The position numbers and the translations under genes were made by a program. Positions 55,230 through 64,000 of a stretch of DNA of 64,000 nt are shown piece after piece. The notes beneath the pieces were generated by a model. The model was given only the letters and a program-made list of their open reading frames with translations, did no database searches and had not been told where the DNA came from. Origin of the DNA: Hymenopus coronatus. Taxonomy: Eukaryota > Arthropoda > Insecta > Mantodea > Hymenopodidae. The DNA is taken from positions 103,454,501 through 103,518,500 of the forward strand of contig CM060881.1 in NCBI GenBank assembly GCA_030762935.1, in the 5' to 3' direction. Numbering within the stretch: position 1 is the first letter of the stretch; each line of letters starts with the position of its first letter.

Positions 55230-56435
55230 TGTGAACGATTTTTGAGAAAATCAAAATTTACAACAAATGCTGCATATAAAGGATAGTTTGGGGTTGAAGG
55301 ACTTTCCTTTAACCTTTGGAAGATTCGCGAAGATTGGAAGATACCGACTTTTCGTTTTTTACTTTATCTACACATACTATGTACATAGGTGTATAGAGAA
55401 GGTATTGCACTCCATCCAAAAATTCGATACTGAGATTTCACCGGAAATATACGTATAAGGGTCCCCTGTATCCAAAAAAATATTTTCAGAAAAAATGTCC
55501 GTGTGTTTGTCCGTGTGTCCGTGTACCTCTGAACAGGATAACTCAAAAACGAGAAGTCGGTAAACAACCAAACATGGTATCTTCCAGGGATGCGACACGA
55601 AGATTTTGAGAAAAATCCTCCCACCATAAACTACCCTTTACATGGGAAAAATTTCGAAAATTTTGATTTTCTCAAAATTGCTCTAACGATTTTGATTAAA
55701 ATTTCGTATATTAAAGATACTCACTGACAAATAAAATATATATTTTGAATTTTCTGGTAATAGCCTCTGAAGACTGCTTTATTCTGGATGAATCTTACAG
55801 AATTTTGAACAACTGCTAAACCATATGAGATGGACAAAAACTTACCATAGAAAAAATGTAGAGGTCATTAAAACACACAATTTGTGTTATATACATTTTT
55901 TTCGTGGAATTGATCGTTTTGGGGATATCCCTTGTTTATTGTTTCAGCTTTGAAAAACATACTTTTCTCATACAGGAATTTGTCAACTCCTGTCCATATA
56001 AACAAAGAAACTTCAGTCACATAGCAACCAGCTTTTTACTATCACTTTAACATATGGTACACCCTTATTCCACTTCTACTTACAAAGAAGCAAGTAATAG
56101 GATTATTTCTGCTAATCTTTTCTCGGTTAGAATGAAGTAAATAGAAGCATAAGCTTTTTAACAATAATTTGTAGAGATGTAGAGAAAGTAATGTGAATGG
56201 AACACATCAGACTTTTAATTATTGTTTTCATAGACACACAGACATAGATACACTCGTGCAAAAATACACATGTACAAACACACACACACATACCCACTCG
56301 GACCCTTTTCTAAAACTGCATGTTTTGATACATGAGACCTTAAACTGAATATTTATAATGAACTTTTGTAACATATTTTTGGGTGAAATGCGAGGTCTTC
56401 TTTACTATGCCCGAGTAGAGAAAGGAAATATAAAT
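55230..56435 (+). mobile_element. R1-O copy interrupted by R1-Y
   Basis: Left piece 55230-55361 (GATTTTTGAGAAAATCAAAA to ACCGACTTTTCGTTTTT). Right piece 56225-56435 (CATAGACACACAGACATAGA to GAGTAGAGAAAGGAAATA). The two are collinear across the embedded minus-strand R1-Y, with no target duplication longer than the T run. Confidence 0.75.
55362..56220 (-). mobile_element. R1-Y, full length, inserted in R1-O
   Basis: Right end TTTTTACTTTATCTACACAT with hairpin (ACTATGTACATAGGTGTATAG), left end GTGAATGGAACACATCAGAC then TTTT. Only flanking T residues could be duplicated, which makes this the best place in the window to define R1 termini. Confidence 0.9.
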
Positions 56436-56599
56436 GATTTCTAACGATACACTATGCAATTGATCGCGATTTAAAGAGAGGTTAATCTGAAAAAATCACG
56501 AAATAGTCTTAAGCTATATGTTTCGGGAGAAGATTTATCTAACGTGTAAAATTGTATCAAATTAATTTTAACTATTAACTAATGGCAGTTTCAGTGGCA

Positions 56600-57088
56600 T
56601 CAATATTTCATATTTGCATAAAGAATGCTTAGTGGACACGCTAGGACAAGACTGAAACAGCCACCATAGAAAACCACTTGAACAAGACTTGATGACAACG
56701 AGAACGCCGACACTACAGTCAAAGAAGCGACAAAAAACCGTCTGGTAGGGGCATCAAAACTCATCAGGATTTCCGTGTCCAAATTAAACGGTCCATATAA
56801 CATAGCAGTGGCAAAGCAAGTGACATTCTTCTCCAAACAGTAAGCTCCATATAGAGTGTAATGATTACAATTTCAAAATCCTTATTTCACATTTCAAGCG
56901 TTCAATACAAAGTTATTCTTACAGATTGCGTATTGGACATACAACCAACCCTGACTCAGTTCCATCTCCTGTCTCAAGAACCACCTCCTGTATGACAACA
57001 ATGTGAAACTGTGCTCACCGTTGAACACATCACCATATACACTGTCCACAATTTTAAACACAATGCCATCGCAAATAGTGTGGAACAA
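56600..57088 (-). other. Unrecognised coding-like minus ORFs
   Basis: Two open frames, 56894-57088 (FKIVDSVYGDVFNGEHSFTL) and 56600-56836 (NLDTEILMSFDAPTRRFFVA then a hydrophobic stretch SLVQVVFYGGCFSLVLACPL), lie in a GC-richer stretch. A GTAAGA donor-like site follows the first (minus, near 56925). They could be exons of a decayed gene related to the duplicated segment at 57740-58010. I do not recognise the family. Confidence 0.3.
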
Positions 57089-57229
57089 TTAAGTTCGTTT
57101 ATAAATATATATAGAAATATGTGTGTAGTCGTGATACTTTAAACTTCAAGCTATTAAAATATTAAATAAAAAAGATTAAAAAGTTACAACCAGACTGAAT
57201 AACCCGATATTATAAACGGAATGTAAATC

Positions 57230-57310
57230 ATTGGTCTTCCGGTTTCACCCCACCGGATTGAAATTCCGGCTATGGCATTACATTTATCAGTCTGATTCTA
57301 TACTTCCAAA
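57230..57310 (+). mobile_element. SINE-E fragment
   Basis: Contains TTGAAATTCCGGCTATGGCA (B box and acceptor end) and CATTTATCAGTCTGATTCTA, the SINE-E tail. The A-box half is destroyed. Confidence 0.55.
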
Positions 57311-57799
57311 ACTTGATAACTTCAGACATATTATGTGAGAAATATAGAAAGGTCAAATGAAACGTAAATTCATTTCTATAAGTACCAATATTGCTGTATT
57401 TCTGAGAAACAGATATTGAATATCCAAGAAAGAAGGACTACAAAGAAGTCTGATTATGTCCATAGTTTATTAGGCGTTTTAGACCACTGTTAGCTAATAC
57501 ACAAATGCACACGCATTAGAGGTTTGAAACTCACAAAACATAGTTTATTAAGAATCGAAAGAATGATAACAACACACGACAGCAATATAGGCAGAAATCT
57601 TCGGAGACGGACCGATGACTTCTGAGGGAAAACAATGTAGTTGGCGAAATCCTTGGATGCAGTTGGTGATCATTTCAGAAAGCAACCCACATCCATATAA
57701 CCGTTATTGTATTTTAGGAATTTGAAGACGCTTACATTTTATTGTACATAGAGACCTAGAATTCTCATGTGCTCTATTTGAACGGCGCTAAAGTTGTTT

Positions 57800-58545
57800 A
57801 TCCAATAACTTTCTATGATGATGGGAGCTAAAACAAAATAGGCAATAGAGGAAGGAGATAACCGTTCTTTGAGCACTTGGTAAAACAGTAAAGTGCCTCG
57901 GCTGTTCTGGTTTGAATACAAATATCCATTGCAGTGTCTGTTGCATCCGAAGTGTCTTATAACGCAATTGTTGCCCATTTAATTTCGTAGCAATGTCTCC
58001 ATGAGTAATTTAGTAGCATCAATCAGACTTTCAAATCCATGTGAATGACCACTTCTCTGCGGTAAGACTAAGGTGAGGAGTAATGCCAGGTCTGTCAACT
58101 GCTTTATGTTTACTTGACTTTAGACATAGCTCGTTGGCTTCAGTGGAATGTGTTCTCCCAAACACTGAAAACCTGTTTTCCTCATCATCATTAAACTAAC
58201 ATAGTTACTAGCTTATTTTACAACACGTTATATATGACACTATCTTTTAGGATCCCAACAATGCAGTTCCACATAAATATTCCAGTAATGAGAATTTCTA
58301 TTTCCTCTTCTTTATCCACTCCATTTCGTATACAAGGCCCTCAACCTTAGCATATGCTATGCATTGCTGACATTGTTTTATTTGATTGCTAGAATAAACT
58401 TTAGCTCACTCTCTCTCTTTTTCTTTCTCTCCCTCTCTCTCTCGTGTGCACGCAAATTGATTCACCTTATTATCGAAATCAGAAGTATCACTACCATTTC
58501 TTAGAAATTTCAGACCTCATATTATATGTCTGCAGTATCGAAATT
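57800..58545. repeat. Direct duplication, copy 2
   Basis: Counterpart of 53990-54850, displaced by about 3.77 kb. The minus strand has a 79-codon open frame at 57739-57978 (CVIRHFGCNRHCNGYLYSNQ, then FYQVLKERLSPSSIAYFVLA), which is broken by stops in copy 1. It contains a (CT)n tract at about 58407-58442 where copy 1 has CTCTCTCACTGTCTCCC. Confidence 0.8.
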
Positions 58546-58693
58546 TACTTTGTTCATTTCTGCAGGTGTAGGCCCCCGAAAACAAAATATTAATTGAGAT
58601 ACAACACACCACAAACTTTTATCTGCTATTAAGTGAAAGGCCAATCCCTTTGTCTGCCGAAACTATGAACACAAATAAGTGGTACTCCTTTTT

Positions 58694-58925
58694 ATAGTAT
58701 TTAACGCCCGCTTTTCCTGCCAATGTCACCGAAGGTGATGACTTTGATGAGACATAAAATGAAGATGGAGCACCGGTGGAATACGATGGCGGAGGAAACC
58801 GGAGGAAACCGGAGAAAACCCGCAGGGTCTTAGTTCACCACAAATTCAACACGCGGTCGCCTGAGATTGAATCCGGGCCGTCTAGGTGAGAGGCGAATGG
58901 TCTAAACATTTGGCTACGGCGCGGC
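58694..58925 (-). mobile_element. SINE-A copy
   Basis: Minus strand: GGCCGCGCCGTAGCCAAATG, B-box region GGCCCGGATTCAATCTCAGG, a body with a local duplication of GGAAACCGGA (plus strand), and tail GCGTTAAATACTATAAAAAG. AAGTGGTACT (58676) and AAGTAGTATT (58927) may be a decayed duplication. Confidence 0.82.
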
Positions 58926-58929
58926 CCAA

Positions 58930-59874
58930 GTAGTATTTCCAAACTACGTCAGACTATACTGGGTGCATAGAAAAAAACATCTAATACGGTTTTTATGTTG
59001 GGCGGAACATTAAAGTAAACTTTTTACAAGAGGGAACCCATATCCGAAAATACGTGGTTCGGACTTTGAGAAGTATCAAACGTTTAGTCGGGATATTTTT
59101 CCTGTTCTAATGCAGTTGTGCAACTGTTAACTTAAGCGTAAGGAGTATGAACGATTGGGCTTCAAACTGTAAATATTTATACTTCAGTGTTTCTTAAGTA
59201 ATTACGTTCATTTTGTTTTACCACATACCTCTTGTGTAACTTATTCTGAAATGTTGATACAAATGTGTCAAGCAGTTTTTGAGAAAAAAAATGTATTTAG
59301 TCTACCAAAAAGCTCGTTGCGCTCCTATTCTCAACGAAACTTATATTTACTTAAATTTACATTCCAGGAGTATCACTCCAAAAACTATCAGATGAGCTTC
59401 AAATTAATTAAATATTATTGCAGGAAAATATGTAATTATTCGTTCATACTCTTTTCAATATTTTTATGGATTATTTAGTTTCTTTTTAAATTCAAAACAT
59501 AATTAATTTTTCTTACCTAGAAAATTAATTAGATAATTTTTATTTATTATGATATTAAGGTTCTCTGGTAGAAAAATCAAACTTATTGAGCGTTTTAAGC
59601 ATTTAAATGCATTGAAAGGTTTATTTAGAGAAATGCGCCTTTTAATAATTGAAGTGTCCTTTAAAACGAAAGTGTCCTCACGCGAAAACTGTTTAAATTT
59701 AAAGTGGCTGAAAATAACGTTGGCATTTTAATCTATAAAGATTACGATATATTAATGTGCTGAAATTCAAAAATAAATATTTTCAAGGGTTTTGGTAATT
59801 TTTCACAGGTTGGTCCCCTTAACTTTGACGCCCGGAATACATCCACCCATAGTCTAGGTTGAACCTACTCAAGT
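58930..59874. other. AT-rich spacer
   Basis: Contains GGTTGGTCCCCTTAA at about 59807-59821, which resembles the GGGTCCCCTTAA end of the element at 11397-12465, but I found no partner end here. ORFs at 59251-59478 and 59549-59731 are AT-rich chance frames. Confidence 0.4.
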
Positions 59875-59882
59875 GCTATGGG

Positions 59883-61106
59883 TAGGGGTGGTGATTTTTA
59901 GCATTTTGAGATCAGAAACTTAGCATTTTGATTTGTGCATTTAGCAGTTTGTAGCATTAATACATTTTCAATTTAGCATTTTATAGCATTTTGAAGAAAA
60001 ACATACATCTTGAATTTATTCTGATAAACAGATGTCTCATGAAAAAGCTTTAATGTGACATTAATATCACAGCATTAGTAAACGGAAACTGAACTCTCAA
60101 CAATAATGACATGATACAACAATGGCAAAATAATAAACCATTGTTGACATAAACTGTAAGCGTACGAGATAAAAATCATGTGCCAATAATGTATATATAA
60201 GTCTAGTGTCCTCTTTTGAGGACATCATTTGTTATCTAATTTCTTGTATACAAATTTATGCACAAATTCTTGTAACTAAATTAGAGTCCCTTTCTTGAAT
60301 ACTTGTAAAGAAGAAAATATTATTGTATATTGTTCTGTGTCACTTGGCAAACTCATTTATGAATCAGACTAATAAATAAAAATATTTAAATTTGACAACT
60401 ATGAAATTTATTTCTGCATGCCAGTTCAGATTTATGCCTACCAATCGGGAGACCTGGGTTCGATCCCCAGTACCGGCGTGGGGATTTTTCCCCCGCTGGG
60501 AGACCTGGACCGGGGTGCACTCAGCCTCGTGAGGTCCCTGAGGGGCCAATTGAGGAGCTACTTGATTGAGAAGTAGCGGCTCCAGGTCGTGAGGACCGCA
60601 TTAACCGGCTGGGAGGGGCTCGAGGCGCTGACCACGTCTCACCCTCCAATACTGCACCCCATCCATGACGTCTGTAGTGGACCGAGATGGGGGACGCAGC
60701 GGCCGGGCGGTAGGCCAAGGCTCCCCGTGAGCTGTCGTGCCATGGAGTTATGTTAGTTCAGATTTATAATGTGTATTTTACAAACAGATGAGGGGATTAG
60801 TTCCGCATTCCCGATCAATGTGATGGACAGTGTTTCAGAATCATAAACATTCCAAGAGTGCACAAATTCATCAAATACAGTATCTAGAAGAAAATAAACA
60901 AATAAAGAAAGAGAACATTTTAAAAAGTCGATGATTTCGCATTTATATCACATGTTTAAGAAAGTTTTTGGCTTTTGAGTCAATTTCGCATTTTATCGCA
61001 TTTTCAAACCACATTAAAATGTGATTTAGAGGTCATGAAAAATTAAAATATAAGAGCACAAGAACATTTCGCGCTGTATTGCATTTGCGAAAAATCTCCA
61101 TCCCTG
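59883..61106. mobile_element. hAT-type non-autonomous TIR element
   Basis: Left end TAGGGGTGGTGATTTTTAGC and right end, in reverse complement, CAGGGATGGAGATTTTTCGC, an imperfect 21-bp TIR of the hAT (C/T)AGGG type. The flanks GCTATGGG (59875-59882) and ACTATGGG (61107-61114) form an 8-bp duplication with one difference, the size expected for hAT. The interior has ATTTTAGCATTTT-like repeats near both ends, no transposase, and an embedded SINE-D. Confidence 0.85.
60436..60754 (+). mobile_element. SINE-D, 5'-truncated, 13-bp TSD
   Basis: AGTTCAGATTTAT at 60423-60435 and 60755-60767 is a perfect duplication. The element starts GCCTACCAATCGGGAGACCT, about 30 bp inside the full-length copy at 17968, so the A box is lost. 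It keeps the B box GGGTTCGATCCCCAGTACC and ends GCCATGGAGTTATGTT. Its sequence is close to the copy at 17968, suggesting recent activity. Confidence 0.93.
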
Positions 61107-61146
61107 ACTATGGGCAACACGTTCTCCCGATCTTGGAGTTCTTGAT

Positions 61147-62170
61147 TTTTACATAGTACATAGTGTATAGAGAAGGTATTGTAATGCACCCAAAAATTCG
61201 ATACCGAGATTTCACCGGAAATACATGTTTTAAGACAAAAAAAGCATTTTTAGAAAAATATCAGTGTGAGTGTGTGTGTCTATCTGTCTGCCTGTGTGTG
61301 CGTGTGTGTGTGTGTTTGACATAGCATAACAGATTCCTCTAAATATCCTATAATACCGTCAAATTCTTTAAGTTTAAAGATCATAGCTACTACTACTCTA
61401 GTATTAAACTTTTACAATAAAAATAATAGGGTATCTAATCCTAGCTCATATTTCTAATTTCATAACAATCATACCATTGTGTGTATGTGTGTGTCTGTGG
61501 GCAGCATAGCTCAAAAAGGAAAAGACTGTTAAATACCAAACTTGGTATTTAAGTTAAATATCTTCCAAAGATGCGACACGAAGGTTTTCAAGAAAATCCT
61601 CCCACCACAAACCACTTCACGTGAAAAATTTTCGAAAACGTTGATTTTCTAAAAAATGGCTTAAACGATTTTGATTAAAATGTCGTATATTAAAGATATT
61701 TACCTGAAAAATAATATATATATCTTGAATTTTATGGGAATAGCCTCTGAAGACCACTTTATCCTGGATGAATTTTACGGAATTGTGTATAACTGGTAAA
61801 CCGTAAGAGATAGACAAAAATTTACCACACAAAAAGTGTAGACAACATTAAAGCCCACAAATTATGTTATCTACATTTTTTTCGTGGAGTTGATTGTTTT
61901 TCACATATTGCTTGTTATTGGTTTCAGCCTTAAAGAACTCAACTCGTGTCAACTCGTGTCCATACAAACAAAAAAACTTCAGTCACATAGCAACCAGCTT
62001 TTGACCATCACTTTAACCTATGGTACTGCCTTTTTCGCTTCTACTTACAAGGAAACAAGTAATAAGACTATTTCTGCTAACTGTTTCTCGATGAGCATGA
62101 AGTATAAGCGTTTTAACAATTTGTTGCAGAGATGTAGAGAAGATCATGTGAATGGAAAACATCAGATTTT
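61147..62170 (-). mobile_element. R1-Y copy split by a 12S mitochondrial insert
   Basis: Right end at about 61147 (hairpin partly lost: TACATAGTACATAGTGTATAG), left end GTGAATGGAAAACATCAGAT then TTTTTTTT. The (TG)n core at 61265-61316 is interrupted by the insert and resumes at TGTGTATGTGTGTGTCTGTG. Confidence 0.88.
61322..61472 (-). pseudogene. rrnS: Mitochondrial 12S rRNA fragment (NUMT)
   Basis: The plus strand carries AATAATAGGGTATCTAATCC TAG, the reverse complement of the near-universal 12S motif used for the 12Sai primer. It is preceded by TACCGTCAAATTCTTTAAGT and ACTCTAGTATTAAACTTTTA CAATAAAAAT, all in 12S order. About 150 bp are present, sitting precisely in the TG core of R1. Non-functional. 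Confidence 0.92.
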
Positions 62171-62179
62171 TTTTCACTT

Positions 62180-62270
62180 AGCAGGAAGTAAATAGAAGCA
62201 TAAACTATTTAACAATAATTTGTTGTAGAGATGTAGAGAAAGACATGTGAATGGAACACATAAGATTTTT
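62180..62270 (-). mobile_element. Extra R1 left-end fragment
   Basis: A second copy of about 90 bp of the R1 left end (AGGAAGTAAATAGAAGCATA to GAATGGAACACATAAGATTT on plus) directly follows the first one ending at 62170. It is a tandem duplication of the end or a separate truncated insertion. Confidence 0.8.
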
Positions 62271-62639
62271 TTCTGTGGGATGTGATGATGAATATGTATG
62301 TGTATGCTATCCTTGTGGCATCAGAAGAAAACCTCATCCCGCGAATTCACGCTATAATTGAAATACTGAGCAAACATCTATGCTTCGGTATTTAACCACA
62401 TGTATCTATCGCTGCACCGTCGATGTATGCTCTGCATCCACAGAGAGGGTCAACAGTTTGACCCGCTTATGAATTTACTGCTCAGTGTGATGTTATTGTT
62501 GGGTTTCTTAACGAAATGTGGAACACACGCCCATAAACCATTCGTAAACTTCGACGTCCACTGCTTCTAAACCATTGTTTGCTGACATCGGTTCCCGTTT
62601 AAAAGTTTTTCACTTTAAAATGTCCCGTCCAACATACTC

Positions 62640-62728
62640 TGCAATGGATAGGCAGTAGCCGGGATTTGTACCTCACCAACTCTAGCCGGCTGCTCTACCT
62701 ATGAGCTACCATGGCAACATACCGGCAC
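62640..62728 (-). mobile_element. SINE-E copy, inverted
   Basis: Minus strand: GTTGCCATGGTAGCTCATAG (A box), GCCGGCTAGAGTTGGTGAGG, ACAAATCCCGGCTACTGCC (B-box region), then TATCCATTGC. It forms an inverted pair with the copy at 62770. Confidence 0.7.
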
Positions 62729-62769
62729 GCCATTACATTTATAACTGGACCACAATTTAATCACAACTG

Positions 62770-62838
62770 CCGGAATGTTGTCATGGTAGCTTAGTGGTAG
62801 CGCAACCAGCTAGAGTCCAGGAGATCCGTGGTTGAAAA
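62770..62838 (+). mobile_element. SINE-E head fragment
   Basis: TGTTGTCATGGTAGCTTAGT GGTAGCGCAACCAGCTAGAG followed by ATCCGTGGTTGAAAATAAG. The tail is missing. The A box is good and the B box is degraded. Confidence 0.68.
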
Positions 62839-62871
62839 TAAGAATCAATATGCTCACGGATTTGCTTTAAA

Positions 62872-64000
62872 TCAGAGTCTTATGTGTTCTATTTACATGG
62901 CTTTCTCTACCTATTTTGAAACAAATTATTCTTACAACCTTCTACTTACTGCGTATTTAACAGATACACATTAACAGAAGAGGTGTAATTGTGTTATTTC
63001 GTTTACGACGAGAATAAAGAAATGAAAATGAAATGAAATGGCGTTTTATTTATGGACGCTCTTTAACTGCTATGGTTCTCAGCGTCCCATTCTATACAGG
63101 GCGTGAAATACCGCTTAATTTTGCTCAGAGGCCTCTCTATCAGGCTTGAGGTTCTTTTACGTGCCGTAAATCTACGACACGGGACCCACAGCTTTACTTC
63201 CCTTCAGAAGGAAGCCATGCTAAGGATTTTTACGCCCGAAAAAATCCATCGCCGGGTTTCAACCCGCGACCTTTGGTATATGAAGTCAGCATGGTAACCA
63301 TTACATCACGGAGGGCGATGAATAAAGAAATACAATAAACTATAGCGATAGTCAAATCTTTTAAAAGCTGGTTATTATGTGATGATATTTACATTTTCTT
63401 TGCTTTACCAGGATGGAAAAAATTTAACCTTAACAAGGAATATCTCGAAAATAGTTGCTTGATGACATAACCTTATTTGATATAAAGTGTGTGTTTTAAT
63501 GAGATCCACAAATATTGTGCAGTCTCTCCCTTGCGGTTTACAGCTATGCAACAGTATGCAGGATGAAAAGGAATTCAGAGACTATTTTTAGGAAATTCAA
63601 GATATATATTTTGTCATAAATAAGTGACTTTATTACATGCTATTTTAATCTTAATCGTTAGTACCGTTTTTCAGAAAATAACATTTTAAAAAATGTTCTA
63701 ATATAATTAAATGTTCAGGATTTTTGAGAATCTCCGTGTCAATTTTTGGAATTGTTTAACTTATTCTGTCATGTTTTTTAACTAACCTACTATTAGTTTT
63801 TAGTTATTTATGTTGTTCACAGATACGCAAGTGCGTAAGAAACAAGTACGTGCATATACACGCGAATACTTTGTTCTAAAACTCCTTTTCTTTTATTTAG
63901 AGGACCATAAAACGTGATTTTAATCCATGTGTGACTTGTACTGAAATTTCGTGATTGAATTTTTGGATGGAATGCAATATCATCTATTATATTATACGAA
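62872..64000 (+). mobile_element. R1-O copy split by SINE-C, runs off the window
   Basis: Left end AGTCTTATGTGTTCTATTTA at about 62877, interrupted at 63012-63331, and continuing through CGATAGTCAAATCTTTTAAA, GAATTCAGAGACTATTTTTAG and the core (CACAGATACGCAAGTGCG) to TTTTTGGATGGAATGCAATA at the window edge. The terminal hairpin lies beyond 64000. Confidence 0.82.
63024..63319 (-). mobile_element. SINE-C, full length, 12-bp TSD
   Basis: GAATAAAGAAAT at 63012-63023 and 63320-63331 is a perfect duplication inside R1-O. The minus strand begins ATCGCCCTCCGTGATGTAAT, has the B box GCGGGTTGAAACCCGG, the full body, and a tail of CATTT units (GCCATTTCATTTCATTTTC). A and B boxes are both recognisable. 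Confidence 0.94.

Overview
This is a gene desert from a large, AT-rich animal genome. I found no intact host protein-coding gene and no functional RNA gene. Almost every coding-like stretch I could recognise is a decayed transposase, reverse transcriptase or mitochondrial fragment. Three features point to an arthropod, probably an insect: mitochondrial rRNA and ND6 fragments of insect type, several different tRNA-derived SINE families, and mariner, piggyBac and hAT relics. The order cannot be settled by eye.

The main component is one interspersed family of about 850-950 bp, called R1 here, with roughly 30 copies or fragments on both strands. Its ends are asymmetric. It carries an 11-bp subterminal inverted repeat (ACTTTCTCTAC at the left, GTAGAGAAAGT at the right), a CA-rich microsatellite core, and a hairpin at the right end. 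This architecture resembles non-autonomous Helentron elements (HINE/DINE-1). A less diverged subfamily (R1-Y) is inserted in copies of an older one (R1-O).

SINEs form a second layer of about 25 copies. SINE-A and SINE-B share a tRNA-like head but have different tails. SINE-C has a tail conserved in six copies. SINE-D is GC-rich, and SINE-E, F and G are minor. Many have target-site duplications readable by eye, including several 5'-truncated copies.

Layout: 1-9.4 kb is mostly R1, with a 16S-like mitochondrial insert. 9.4-19 kb holds R1 with an ND6-like insert, a Mutator-like remnant, an inverted mariner pair, a LINE RNase H fragment, a hairpin and a SINE-D insertion. 19-24 kb has a GA-rich array and a LINE reverse transcriptase relic. 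24-32 kb has SINEs, a perfect 82-bp tandem array and two LINE fragments. 32-39 kb is a deep nest of insertions. 39-45 kb is mostly unique AT-rich DNA plus R1. 45-51 kb has a piggyBac relic, SINEs and a mariner relic. 51-59 kb has an ancient direct duplication 3.8 kb apart and another nested R1. 59-64 kb has a hAT-type TIR element containing a SINE-D, an R1 with a 12S mitochondrial insert, and an R1 interrupted by a SINE-C.

Nothing here works together as an operon or pathway. The content is the record of many rounds of transposition, tandem amplification and organelle DNA capture. Coordinates of repeat edges are by eye and usually good to about 10-20 bp.
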